From the NCBI GenBank assembly GCA_003456125.1, contig DMPD01000288.1, forward strand, positions 1 through 10,297: a DNA stretch of 10,297 nucleotides, written 5' to 3'. Origin of the DNA: Cyanobacteria bacterium UBA8156. GTDB lineage: Bacteria > Cyanobacteriota > Cyanobacteriia > Pseudanabaenales > Pseudanabaenaceae. The position numbers and the translations under genes were made by a program. How positions within the stretch are numbered: the first letter of the stretch is position 1; each line of letters opens with the position of its first letter. Below the pieces are notes generated by a model that did no database searches, had not been told where the DNA came from, and saw only the letters and a list, made by a program, of their open reading frames with translations. Below, piece by piece: positions 1 to 7,429 of this stretch.

Positions 1-93
1 TGTCCCCGCCCAGAAGGGTACCCCCAATTCCTCGGCGGCGATCGCCAGCATCCAGGCCAGTTGACCGCCCCCCAACACCCCTACCGTTCCCAT
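1..93 (-). CDS. purK: N5-carboxyaminoimidazole ribonucleotide synthase PurK, N-terminal fragment (cut by window edge)
   Basis: Only the first 31 codons lie in the window; the gene continues leftwards. The visible protein begins MGTVGVLGGGQLAWMLAIAA, and the GVLGGGQL-x-x-ML-x-x-AA pattern is the start of the PurK ATP-grasp enzyme. PurK converts AIR, ATP and bicarbonate to N5-CAIR in cytoplasmic de novo purine synthesis; this is known for the family. The ATG at 93 lies exactly where PurK proteins usually start and follows the amylase stop codon by 3 nt on the same strand, so translation of the two is probably coupled. No clear Shine-Dalgarno precedes it; any ribosome contact would have to lie inside the amylase 3' end. 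The match rests on a short but characteristic stretch; another ATP-grasp enzyme such as PurT is less likely. Confidence 0.88.
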   Translation of the reverse strand, partial: MGTVGVLGGGQLAWMLAIAAEELGVPFWAGT

Positions 94-96
94 GAT

Positions 97-1908
97 TTAG
101 GCCCAATCATCTTGCCATTTGACGGTGCCTTGGCTGGCCAATACCCAGCGGCGGTTTACCAGGTTTTCGTAGCGGGGGCGATCGCCCGTCCGCACCACCG
201 CGTATTTGTAGGCGATCGCCTTGCCGGCACTCTCGTTCAAGGGAATTTCCCCAAACCAGGTATTGGCGTTGATGTATTCCAAACGGTAGGCGCGATCGAT
301 GTCCCAGTGGCCCAATTCCGGGCAGTCGCCCACCACCACCACCGTTTCGCCCGGTTGGGTACGGTACCCGTTGAGTTGGGCCCGGACAATGGTTTGACCC
401 TGTACCCGATCGCCAAAATGGGCGATCGCCCGCATCGATTTGGCCGGCAAAAACACCCCCCGCAATTGGTTGTGGCGCACGGTGAAGGGGGTTTGGGTCA
501 ACATGCAGGTGTAGTCCCCATCTTCCATTTCCACGTGCGGCACATCGATGGTGATGTCCGGGCCTTTGTTCAGCAACACCAAACAGCGGTAATCGCGGTA
601 GGCCCGCAGAAACACATACACGTTGTCGGTGATGTACTTCTCGGTTTGGCGACCCAGGGCGATCGCCGGGTGTAACCGCCGCAATTTACTCAGAATTTGG
701 ATGTCGCGCAGCAGGGGGGTTTCGTCCCAGGTGGTCATCATCGGCCGGTTGTAGGGGTCTTGGCCGCCGTTGGTGTTGTTGTGCAGGTATTGTTCGGTGC
801 CGTAATACAGACAGGGAATGCCCCGAGAAGTCAGCAGCAGCCCCACCGCCAACCGCAACAACTCGCGATCGCCGTTCAAACTCAGAAATCGGGGCATGTC
901 GTGGTTGTCGATAAACGTCACCAACTCCGTGGCGTTGCGGTACAGCCCGTCTTGGTTCAACAGGTTTTGCACCAAATGAAATCCCCCCGGGGCCTGCAGG
1001 GCGATCGCCGCTCGTACCGCTTCACAAAACCCAAAATCGAGAATGGACATGCCGGAGCGGTTGGCGAAGCGCACGGAGTTGGCCTCTTGGGGTTTGCTGA
1101 ATCCCCATTCCCCGAACAAAAAAACCGAAGGCTTGTGGGATTGCATATCGCTCACAAACTCTTGCCAGAACCACAGGGGCATGTGTTTCACGGTATCCAC
1201 CCGCAGGGCATCCACCCCCAAATCCAACCAGAGCTTAATCGCACTTTTGATGTAATTCCGAAACTCAACGTTGCTCTCGTTGAAGGTGGCCAAACCGGCC
1301 ATCTCGTAATACAACAACTGGTGTTCGTCTTCCCAATCGGTGATTTCCGGGTTGTGATAATACCAATTTCGGACATCCCGATCGAAATCGGCAATGAGTA
1401 CCCCGTCATCGTAGAGCCGGCCCTTCTGACCGTTGACGTTGGGACTGCTGTGGTTGCACACAATGTCCAAAATCAGTTTCATGCCCCGCCGGTGCATTTC
1501 TTCAATCAGATGGGTGAGGGCTGAGCAGGCCCCCATGCTGTTGCTTTCGCCGGCGGCCAAAAACCGGGGATTCACCCGCTTGAAATCTTTCGTCCAGTAG
1601 CCGTGCATGGCGGCCATGGTGCCCAACATCAAATCTTCCACCTGTTCAAACAGCGGCGACAACCACAGGGCCGTTACCCCCAGGCTTTTGAGGTAGTCCA
1701 GTTTGGCCAAAACCCCTTGCAAATCGCCGCCCCAGTATTTGCCCCATTGGGTGCGGGTGGGATCGAACAGGGCGGGGTTGGGGCCGGCATTGTTGTCGTG
1801 ATGGCCGTCGTAAAACCGATCCACAATGAGGAAATAAATCGTCTCCTGCCGAAACTCCAGGGATCGGGTAAACAGGAACTCCAGGGGATCGGGGGCGGCA
1901 GCGACCAT
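97..1908 (-). CDS. GH13 alpha-amylase, CGTase-like, with C-terminal CBM20 starch-binding domain
   Basis: 603 residues. All GH13 signature regions are present: region I DIVCNH (148-153), region II ALRVDTVKH with nucleophile D238, region III FGEWG with acid/base E267, and region IV FIDNHD with D337. The HGYWTKDF segment near 102 and the YGTEQY and DPYNR segments near 369-387 are those of cyclodextrin glucanotransferases and related GH13_2 amylases. A beta-sandwich C domain follows (about 415-500), then CBM20 (about 504-600) with GDCPELGHWD; the second binding-site tryptophan of the family appears to be Y580. Two points favour a hydrolase over a cyclising enzyme: the residue aligned with aromatic Tyr/Phe195 of CGTases is A204, and the CGTase D domain is missing. 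No signal peptide is visible, so it probably acts on internal glycogen or maltodextrins. The ATG at 1908 is chosen because the open frame upstream of it has no family similarity and runs into the divergent gene. purK follows by 3 nt. Confidence 0.93.
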   Translation of the reverse strand: MVAAAPDPLEFLFTRSLEFRQETIYFLIVDRFYDGHHDNNAGPNPALFDPTRTQWGKYWGGDLQGVLAKLDYLKSLGVTALWLSPLFEQVEDLMLGTMAAMHGYWTKDFKRVNPRFLAAGESNSMGACSALTHLIEEMHRRGMKLILDIVCNHSSPNVNGQKGRLYDDGVLIADFDRDVRNWYYHNPEITDWEDEHQLLYYEMAGLATFNESNVEFRNYIKSAIKLWLDLGVDALRVDTVKHMPLWFWQEFVSDMQSHKPSVFLFGEWGFSKPQEANSVRFANRSGMSILDFGFCEAVRAAIALQAPGGFHLVQNLLNQDGLYRNATELVTFIDNHDMPRFLSLNGDRELLRLAVGLLLTSRGIPCLYYGTEQYLHNNTNGGQDPYNRPMMTTWDETPLLRDIQILSKLRRLHPAIALGRQTEKYITDNVYVFLRAYRDYRCLVLLNKGPDITIDVPHVEMEDGDYTCMLTQTPFTVRHNQLRGVFLPAKSMRAIAHFGDRVQGQTIVRAQLNGYRTQPGETVVVVGDCPELGHWDIDRAYRLEYINANTWFGEIPLNESAGKAIAYKYAVVRTGDRPRYENLVNRRWVLASQGTVKWQDDWA

Positions 1909-1934
1909 GGAATTTGGGGAGTAGGGTTTTGGGT

Positions 1935-1961
1935 AGGATAGCCGATTTTGACCCGTATACT
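1935..1961. promoter_or_regulatory. Divergent promoter region between amylase and helicase genes
   Basis: The 78 nt between the two divergent start codons must hold both promoters unless transcription comes from further off. On the plus strand TATACT (1956-1961) is a good -10 hexamer placed about 25 nt before the helicase ATG at 1987. On the minus strand TATCCT (1940-1935) is a -10-like hexamer about 27 nt before the amylase ATG. Neither has a convincing -35 at 16-18 nt, so both calls are tentative and rest on position and hexamer only. Confidence 0.35.
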
Positions 1962-1974
1962 GGGCCCAACCTTT

Positions 1975-1978
1975 GGAG
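1975..1978 (+). promoter_or_regulatory. Ribosome binding site supporting the helicase ATG start
   Basis: GGAG at 1975-1978 lies 8 nt before the ATG at 1987. This favours that ATG over the in-frame TTG at 1948, which would add 13 residues and has no Shine-Dalgarno. The TTG would also lie upstream of the TATACT -10 candidate at 1956-1961. Confidence 0.6.
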
Positions 1979-1986
1979 TATCCCCC

Positions 1987-4338
1987 ATGGCAATACCCCT
2001 CAACGCCGAGCAAACGCAAATCGTTGACCATTGGTGGGGGGGGGTGCTGGTGCTGGCTCCGGTGGGTACCGGCAAAACCACCGTGTTGACGGCCCGTCTG
2101 GCCAGGGCGATCGCCGCGGGTGTCCCCCCGGCCCAAACCCTGGGCGTCACCTTCACCAATCGGGCGGCCCGGGAGTGGCAACAACGGTTGCAGCAGTTGC
2201 TCCCCGACACCAAAGGCATCACGGTGAAAACCTTTCATGGTCTGTGCGCGGCTCTGGTGCGGGCGGAAGCGGCGGCCCTGGGCATCCCCCGCAACTTCAC
2301 GATCGCCGATGAAGCCGATAGCGTCGCCCTGGTGAACGCCATAGGTATCACCAATGAGAAGGAAGTTCAAGACTTTCTCAAGGTGCTGCGTGACGTCAAA
2401 ACCCAATGCCCCGAAGTTTCTGGGTTACGGGATTGGCTGGAGGCCAAGCTGGGTTTGGGAGCCGAAAAGGCCTGGGCCTATCAGACCGCTCTCCAGCAAA
2501 ACCACACTTTGGATTTTGAGGATTTGGTGCTGTACGCCCGCACCGCCCTACGGGATGCCGAAGTGGGGGAACGGTGGCGGCAAAAATACCAATGGGTGCA
2601 AGTCGATGAAGTGCAGGACACCACCCTCGTGGAATACGAAGTGGTGAAACACCTGGCGATCGCCCACGGTAATCTGGCGTTGATCGGCGATTTGGATCAG
2701 ACCATCTACGAATGGCGGAACGCCCAGCCCCACGATTTGGTGGCGGCCTTCACCGCCGATTTTCAGCCCGTGGCGTATGCCCTGGTGTACAACTACCGCT
2801 CCACCCAAAACCTGCTGAAAACCGCTACCCAATTGGCCGCACACTTTGGCGATCGCCATACCACCTGCCTGCCTGCGCCCAACACGGAGGTGGGCCCCCC
2901 CGTGCAAACCTTTGTCGGGAAAACGCCGGATGCCGAAATCGACTGGCTGAGCGATCGCATCCAGGAATTGGCGACCCAAAACAAGCTGTCCTATGCCCAG
3001 ATGGTGGTTTTGGCGCGCACCAACAAACGCTGTGGGATCCTGGCCCAGGGTTTGGGCGAGCGGAACATTCCCTGCGTCACTGCCGACACCTTCGCCTTTT
3101 TGCGCGAGGGCAACATTCCTACTGCTTTGGCCTACCTCAAACTGTTGGTGAACCCCAAGGACAGCACCGCCGCCCGCCGCATCCTGCGATCGCACTGCTC
3201 CGAGGCGGAATGGGACGCTTTTTGGCAAGCCACCCAAAACACGGATTTGCAGAGCAGCGATTTTCTGGATCGGAACGGTTTTCACGACGGTGAACCCCTC
3301 GCCTACCTGCAGGCACAGTACCATCAGGGCAAAGTAGTGGTGTTGGATGTGGAAACCACCGGCCTCTCGCCGGCCCGGGATGAAATCGTAGAAATTGCGG
3401 CGATCGCCCTGCACAACGGTCAACCCCGCGATCGGTTCCACGAATTCATTTGCCCGGTGAGGGGAGTGGGAGACTCCGCCCGCATCCACGGTTGGCGCCA
3501 AGAATTTCTGCAAGCCAAGGGCAAACCGGCCAAAGAAGTGTTGGCCCGATTTGGGGCATTCGCCCAGGGCGGGTTGATCGTGGGCCACAACGTGGGGTTT
3601 GACGTGGCCATGGTGACCGCCCATGCCCGACGGGTGGGGCTGATTTTGCCCCGGTACCGGTGGGAAGACACCTGGGACTTGGCCCAGCGGGTGGCGCCCC
3701 CCGTCCCCAACTACAAACTGGAGACCCTGTCCCAACATTTTGCCTTGCCCACCACCCCCAACCACCACGCGCTCGACGATGCCCAAACCACCGTCGAACT
3801 GTTGTCCCGGCTGGTGGCCCGTCTCGCCCCCCACAGCGCCGCCCGGCAAGCCGCGATCGCCCGCTACCACCGGCGGTGGTATCCCTTAGCGCAACAGATT
3901 GCAGACTGGCGGGAATCCCTGAGCCACATGCGGCCGGCGGCTCTGCTCGAGCGCCTGCACCAGAGCCTGGATTTGGGGGATGTAACGCCGTTGCGGGACT
4001 TTGTGGCGGCGCGGGACGATCGCACCCTGGAGCCGATAACCGCCCTCCGCGATCTGCTGGAGTCTGCCGCCATGGCCAAAAACAGCCTGGATCGGATGGC
4101 TCTGCAGGAAAATCGGTTGCCCGTGGTCACCGTCCACCAAGCCAAGGGGTTGGAATTTGAAGCGGTCTTTTTGCCGTGCCTCAACCACCGAGAGTTTCCT
4201 GCTTCCTTCAACAACAACCCCGAAGAGGAAAAGCGGTTGTTTTATGTGGGGTTGACCCGGCCCCGCCGCCACCTGTTTTTGTCGGCCCATGGCACCCCCA
4301 GCGACTTCCTGGGCTGGGCCACCGCCGAGTATTTTTGA
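1987..4338 (+). CDS. UvrD/PcrA-type superfamily 1 helicase with an internal DEDDh (DnaQ-like) 3'-5' exonuclease domain
   Basis: 783 residues from the ATG with a good ribosome site. Helicase motifs in order: Q motif near 6-9, Walker A APVGTGKTT (24-32, K30), Ia VTFTNRAA (54-61), Ib TFHGL (82-86), Walker B VDEVQD (206-211), III IGDLDQTIYEWRNA (233-246), IV YNYRST (269-273), IVa/IVc near 339-391, V VTVHQAKGLEF (714-724), VI EEEKRLFYVGLTRPRR (746-761, R758). Between IVc and V, where UvrD/PcrA have the mobile 2B subdomain, lies an exonuclease domain (about 449-612): ExoI VVLDVETTGL (D454, E456), ExoII IVGHNVGFDV (D539), ExoIII HHALDDAQTT (H593, D598). All five DEDDh residues are present, so both activities look intact. 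The family translocates 3'-5' on ssDNA; I infer coupled unwinding and 3'-end trimming in DNA repair or recombination. About 100 residues (613-713) of 2B-like helical sequence remain after the insert. No frameshift: one continuous frame. The plus-strand glycan gene 45 nt downstream gives no functional clue. Confidence 0.93.
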   Translation: MAIPLNAEQTQIVDHWWGGVLVLAPVGTGKTTVLTARLARAIAAGVPPAQTLGVTFTNRAAREWQQRLQQLLPDTKGITVKTFHGLCAALVRAEAAALGIPRNFTIADEADSVALVNAIGITNEKEVQDFLKVLRDVKTQCPEVSGLRDWLEAKLGLGAEKAWAYQTALQQNHTLDFEDLVLYARTALRDAEVGERWRQKYQWVQVDEVQDTTLVEYEVVKHLAIAHGNLALIGDLDQTIYEWRNAQPHDLVAAFTADFQPVAYALVYNYRSTQNLLKTATQLAAHFGDRHTTCLPAPNTEVGPPVQTFVGKTPDAEIDWLSDRIQELATQNKLSYAQMVVLARTNKRCGILAQGLGERNIPCVTADTFAFLREGNIPTALAYLKLLVNPKDSTAARRILRSHCSEAEWDAFWQATQNTDLQSSDFLDRNGFHDGEPLAYLQAQYHQGKVVVLDVETTGLSPARDEIVEIAAIALHNGQPRDRFHEFICPVRGVGDSARIHGWRQEFLQAKGKPAKEVLARFGAFAQGGLIVGHNVGFDVAMVTAHARRVGLILPRYRWEDTWDLAQRVAPPVPNYKLETLSQHFALPTTPNHHALDDAQTTVELLSRLVARLAPHSAARQAAIARYHRRWYPLAQQIADWRESLSHMRPAALLERLHQSLDLGDVTPLRDFVAARDDRTLEPITALRDLLESAAMAKNSLDRMALQENRLPVVTVHQAKGLEFEAVFLPCLNHREFPASFNNNPEEEKRLFYVGLTRPRRHLFLSAHGTPSDFLGWATAEYF

Positions 4339-4348
4339 CCATCTGGGG

Positions 4349-4354
4349 TATGAT
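4349..4354 (+). promoter_or_regulatory. Candidate -10 element before the deacetylase fusion gene
   Basis: TATGAT, one base from consensus, lies in the 45-nt gap between the helicase stop and the ATG at 4384; a transcript would start near 4361. No good -35 stands at the right spacing (it would fall in the last helicase codons), so read-through from the helicase gene is an equally good explanation. Confidence 0.3.
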
Positions 4355-4383
4355 TTGGGCGATGGAATCCTCCGCAATCACCT

Positions 4384-6231
4384 ATGGGTAAGCCGCAAGC
4401 CACATCCAAATCCTCTTTCCCCCAGTCTTTGGCGATCGCCCTGTTCACCTTGGGGGCGATCGGCTTGGGCTTGGGGGGCGGCATCACCGTAGCCTTTTGG
4501 GGCAACCGACGGTTGCCCGTCCGCACCAGCGTCCCCACCGTGGTCCTCGGTGATCAAGCCTGTGAATTGACCGGATTGGACCCCCTCACCCACTCCCTGC
4601 AACAGGTGAAAACGGTCAATGCGATCGCCTACGATCCGTTGCCCACGGTCTCGGGGTTGTGGGAGCTGGCCAACCGGCCGGAGGTGTGGGCCCGTCTGAA
4701 CCCGGCTCCGTTTCCCAACATTGCCCCGGCAGCCCGGGAAGCCCGGGTGCCGATCGTGATGTACCACGACATTACCCCCGTCAAAGACGTTTCCTGGGAT
4801 GTCACCCCCGCCGAATTTGCCGAGCACCTGCGGCTGATTCAAGCCGAAGGCATGACCCCCATTTCCCTCGAGCGGCTGGTGAACCATTTGCGTACCGGGG
4901 CCCCCCTCCCCGACAAACCCATTGTGCTGACCTTCGACGACAATTACTTGGGGCAGTATAAATATGCCTTTCCGTTGCTGAAAAAATACGGATATCCCGC
5001 CGTCTGGTCGGTGCACACTGCCCACGTGGGCAGTCCTGCCGGCAAGCCCAAAGCCACCTGGGAGCAACTGCGGGAAATGCAGCAGAGCGGTCTGATCGAG
5101 ATCGCTTCCCACACCGTCAACCACATCCCCTTCGATCGCCTCACCCCCGACCAAATTCGCACCGAATTGGTGGAGTCCAAACGGGTGTTGGAACAGAATT
5201 TGGGGGTGCCGGTGCGCTACTTCACCTACGCCGAGGGCATCCACGACGCAGTCAGCAAACGGTTGGTCGCCGAAGCCGGTTACGAAGCAGCCCTGACCAT
5301 GAGCCTCGATCCGTACCTGGAGCGTACCGCCAACGAATCCGAGGATTTGCTCGCGATCTCCCGCTACGGTCAATCCCGGTTTGCCGAATTGCCCAAAATC
5401 GCCTGGGGCGGCCCCCAAACCGCCCTGTCCTTGCTGCCTTCCACCAGCCGGCGGCCCATTGATTTCACCGCCCCCGTCCGCAAACGTACCCTCACCATCG
5501 ACGGTTTGCCCCTGACCTTGGTATCGGGGGGGCAGGTCACCACCGCCCACTCCCACACCCGTTCCCAAGTCGAAGAAGTCGCCGCGGAATACATCAAAGA
5601 GGCGATCGCCGTGGTGGATGGGGCCTTTTTCTCGTTGGAATCCCTCACCAGCAACAAAATGCTCGGGCCCGTCCTCAGCCGCCATTCCCGTCAGGCCGGG
5701 GTCTTCAATCCGGGCAACCTGGGCGAAAATCCCCTGCTGCAGGGGCGGCCCCTGGTGTTGATTGCCCCCGACAACGTGCGGTTTGTGCCCTTTGATGCCA
5801 AGCGCCACCGCACCCTCGAAGCCATCCAAGCGGAATTGCCGGGGGTCACCGATGCGTTCGTGGGGGCCGCCTGGTTGGTGCGGGACGGGCAACCGCAACC
5901 CGCCACCAGCTTCGGCCGCCTGTATGGGTTTGATGCCCACCGCGATCGCGCCTTTTGGGGGATCGATCGAGAGGGGCGCCCCACCATCGGCGTGACCATG
6001 GAGATGATCGATTCCGTAGGGCTAGGCAAAATTTTGGCTAAAGCCGGTCTCCACGATGTGGTGATGTTGGATTCGGGAGCCAGTGCCGCCCTTGCCTACC
6101 GGGGGGAATCGGTGATGGCCTACGAACCGCGGCCCGTACCCCACGTCGTGGCGCTGTTACCGCCGTTGCCCCCCTCCCTGCCCAAAACGCCCCTCGCCTG
6201 CGGCGCGACCGCCCAAAATCAAAATCCCTAG
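4384..6231 (+). CDS. Membrane-anchored polysaccharide deacetylase-like (CE4/NodB) protein fused to a phosphodiester glycosidase-like (NAGPA/DUF2233) domain
   Basis: 615 residues. A hydrophobic helix at 15-39 after a short basic N-terminus suggests an inner-membrane anchor or uncleaved signal, with the rest outside the cytoplasm. The first domain (about 120-340) has NodB features: VPIVMYHDI (122-130), VLTFDD (181-186, general base and metal aspartates D185/D186) and the SHTVNH metal pair H243/H247. Its layout recalls PgaB/IcaB deacetylases, which remove acetyl groups from poly-N-acetylglucosamine-type glycans. The usual motif 3 (RPPYG or YPYG) reads YFTYAEG (279-285). The second domain (about 365-592) resembles NAGPA/DUF2233: VVDGAFF (410-416), AFWGIDREGRPTIGV (523-537) and LDSGASAAL (562-570), where the family usually has LDGGGS. 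A proline-rich tail ends the protein. I infer a role in cell-wall or exopolysaccharide modification; substrates are unknown. The ATG at 4384 is chosen because the anchor follows directly. The stop codon overlaps that of the convergent gene. Confidence 0.85.
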   Translation: MGKPQATSKSSFPQSLAIALFTLGAIGLGLGGGITVAFWGNRRLPVRTSVPTVVLGDQACELTGLDPLTHSLQQVKTVNAIAYDPLPTVSGLWELANRPEVWARLNPAPFPNIAPAAREARVPIVMYHDITPVKDVSWDVTPAEFAEHLRLIQAEGMTPISLERLVNHLRTGAPLPDKPIVLTFDDNYLGQYKYAFPLLKKYGYPAVWSVHTAHVGSPAGKPKATWEQLREMQQSGLIEIASHTVNHIPFDRLTPDQIRTELVESKRVLEQNLGVPVRYFTYAEGIHDAVSKRLVAEAGYEAALTMSLDPYLERTANESEDLLAISRYGQSRFAELPKIAWGGPQTALSLLPSTSRRPIDFTAPVRKRTLTIDGLPLTLVSGGQVTTAHSHTRSQVEEVAAEYIKEAIAVVDGAFFSLESLTSNKMLGPVLSRHSRQAGVFNPGNLGENPLLQGRPLVLIAPDNVRFVPFDAKRHRTLEAIQAELPGVTDAFVGAAWLVRDGQPQPATSFGRLYGFDAHRDRAFWGIDREGRPTIGVTMEMIDSVGLGKILAKAGLHDVVMLDSGASAALAYRGESVMAYEPRPVPHVVALLPPLPPSLPKTPLACGATAQNQNP

Positions 6232-7382
6232 ACCAAGGGGTCAGAAAGGAGGGGAGCCAATTCCCGCAGGTGGCGGCGGAGGGCATCGCGAAAGGTATAG
6301 ATATCACCGGCCGAGCGGGGTTTGGCCAAAAATCGGGAATTGGCCCATTTCGCCCGCAGGCTGTTGGCGATGTTGCTCTCGGAAGTGACCAGCACAATCG
6401 GCATTTTGGCAATTTCTGGTTGCCGTCGGATTTGGGCGATCAAATCAAACCCACTGGACTCCGGCATGTTGATGTCCAAAAACGCCAGTGCCGGGCGGGC
6501 GGCCAGCATCTGGGCGATCGCCGTTTGGGGTTGCGAGACCATCAGGGGATCGTAACCCCATTCCTGCAGGAGGGCGGCAAACTGCTGCAACAGCACCGGT
6601 GAATCGTCCACCACACAAATGGTCGGGGCCCTCGCCGCCGTGGCAATCGGCTCCGGGGAGACCGTCAAAGGGCTGAGGGGCAAAATGGCCACCGTGCGTT
6701 TTTCCGCCAACTTATCCAACTTGAGGGCCGTCCGAAACACATCCTGCCGGAAGCGATCGGCAATTTCCACAATGGGGTGTCGGCCCCCGGTCACGCCCGC
6801 AAACAGGGGGACATGGGCGATGGTATCGTCGCTGTCCAACAACTGCACCCGCTGGTAGGGATGGCGCACATAGGTCAAACCCCGCCACCGTTGCACCTCC
6901 GGCAGCAAACCCTTGTACAACGTCGCAAACCGCCAGCGGGGCAACGCCAGCGCCGCGATCGCCCGGTCAGGATACCACCGCACCGTCAACTCCGATTCCA
7001 ACACAATCGCCAACAGCACCTCATAGAGGGTCTGTTGCAGGGCTTGCCGTGTATTTTCGGGCAGCGTCTCCTCACTGCCAATCGCGCGATACAGGGTCAG
7101 CCGTTCCACCCCATCGGTGGCCACCAAGCGTTCCAATTCCGGGAGGTTGGGGAGGGGCGGCCGGACATCCTTGGCTTTGCGCAAAAAAGGATCGAGGGGG
7201 CGATCGCCACTTTCCGCCAGCAGCAGGCCCTCTCCCACCAACAACAACCGCCAGCAATGATGAGGGGAAATCACCTGGAGCGTGCCCGCCTGTGGGCCCA
7301 AAGCCTCCACCCACGCCGCCAGCGCCGCCGGAGTCAACCCTGTCACCGCCTTGCCCTCGCGACCGGGAATTTGAGCATCCAT
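6228..7382 (-). CDS. PatA-type response regulator with C-terminal receiver domain
   Basis: 384 residues. The C-terminal receiver domain (about 254-375) has every phosphotransfer residue: acidic pair D259/D260, phospho-acceptor D303 in FLDINMP, T333 in LVTS and K354 in FLAKP. The N-terminal ~240 residues resemble the PATAN/DUF4388-type region of cyanobacterial PatA-like regulators (heterocyst patterning, pilus and phototaxis systems), but this part is divergent and has no DNA-binding helix-turn-helix, so output is likely through protein contacts. No partner histidine kinase or CheA/CheW gene is in the window, so it is an orphan here. Start: the ATG at 7382 fits a -10 at 7435-7430 with a leader of about 40 nt. 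A GTG at 7415, preceded by AAGG, would add 11 residues and cannot be excluded. ycf54 lies upstream on the same strand, and the 3' end overlaps the convergent deacetylase gene within a shared CTAG. Confidence 0.85.
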   Translation of the reverse strand: MDAQIPGREGKAVTGLTPAALAAWVEALGPQAGTLQVISPHHCWRLLLVGEGLLLAESGDRPLDPFLRKAKDVRPPLPNLPELERLVATDGVERLTLYRAIGSEETLPENTRQALQQTLYEVLLAIVLESELTVRWYPDRAIAALALPRWRFATLYKGLLPEVQRWRGLTYVRHPYQRVQLLDSDDTIAHVPLFAGVTGGRHPIVEIADRFRQDVFRTALKLDKLAEKRTVAILPLSPLTVSPEPIATAARAPTICVVDDSPVLLQQFAALLQEWGYDPLMVSQPQTAIAQMLAARPALAFLDINMPESSGFDLIAQIRRQPEIAKMPIVLVTSESNIANSLRAKWANSRFLAKPRSAGDIYTFRDALRRHLRELAPLLSDPLV

Positions 7383-7429
7383 AGCACACGTTGCCGTGCC
7401 GCGTCCCCCAATCACTTTCTACCTTGGCC

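Noticed and set aside
97..1908. Cyclodextrin glucanotransferase as the product name
   Set aside because: The position-195 residue is Ala, not aromatic, and the CGTase D domain is absent; alpha-amylase is the safer call.
1909..2406. 166-residue N-terminal extension of the amylase frame
   Set aside because: It runs through the divergent promoter region and the start of the helicase gene and shows no GH13 or signal-peptide features; the ATG at 1908 is right for the family.
2548..3870. 440-codon open frame on the minus strand opposite the helicase
   Set aside because: It is antisense to clear helicase and exonuclease motifs, rich in Gly, Val, His and Gln without domain features; an artefact of GC-rich codon use.
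1987..4338. Anti-phage defence system built around the helicase-exonuclease
   Set aside because: Neighbours are housekeeping genes, there is no partner gene, integrase or other defence module, and base composition and HIP1 content match the surroundings.
4378..5940. 520-codon minus-strand frame opposite the deacetylase fusion
   Set aside because: Low-complexity Gly/Gln/His composition and full overlap with a gene that has recognisable motifs.
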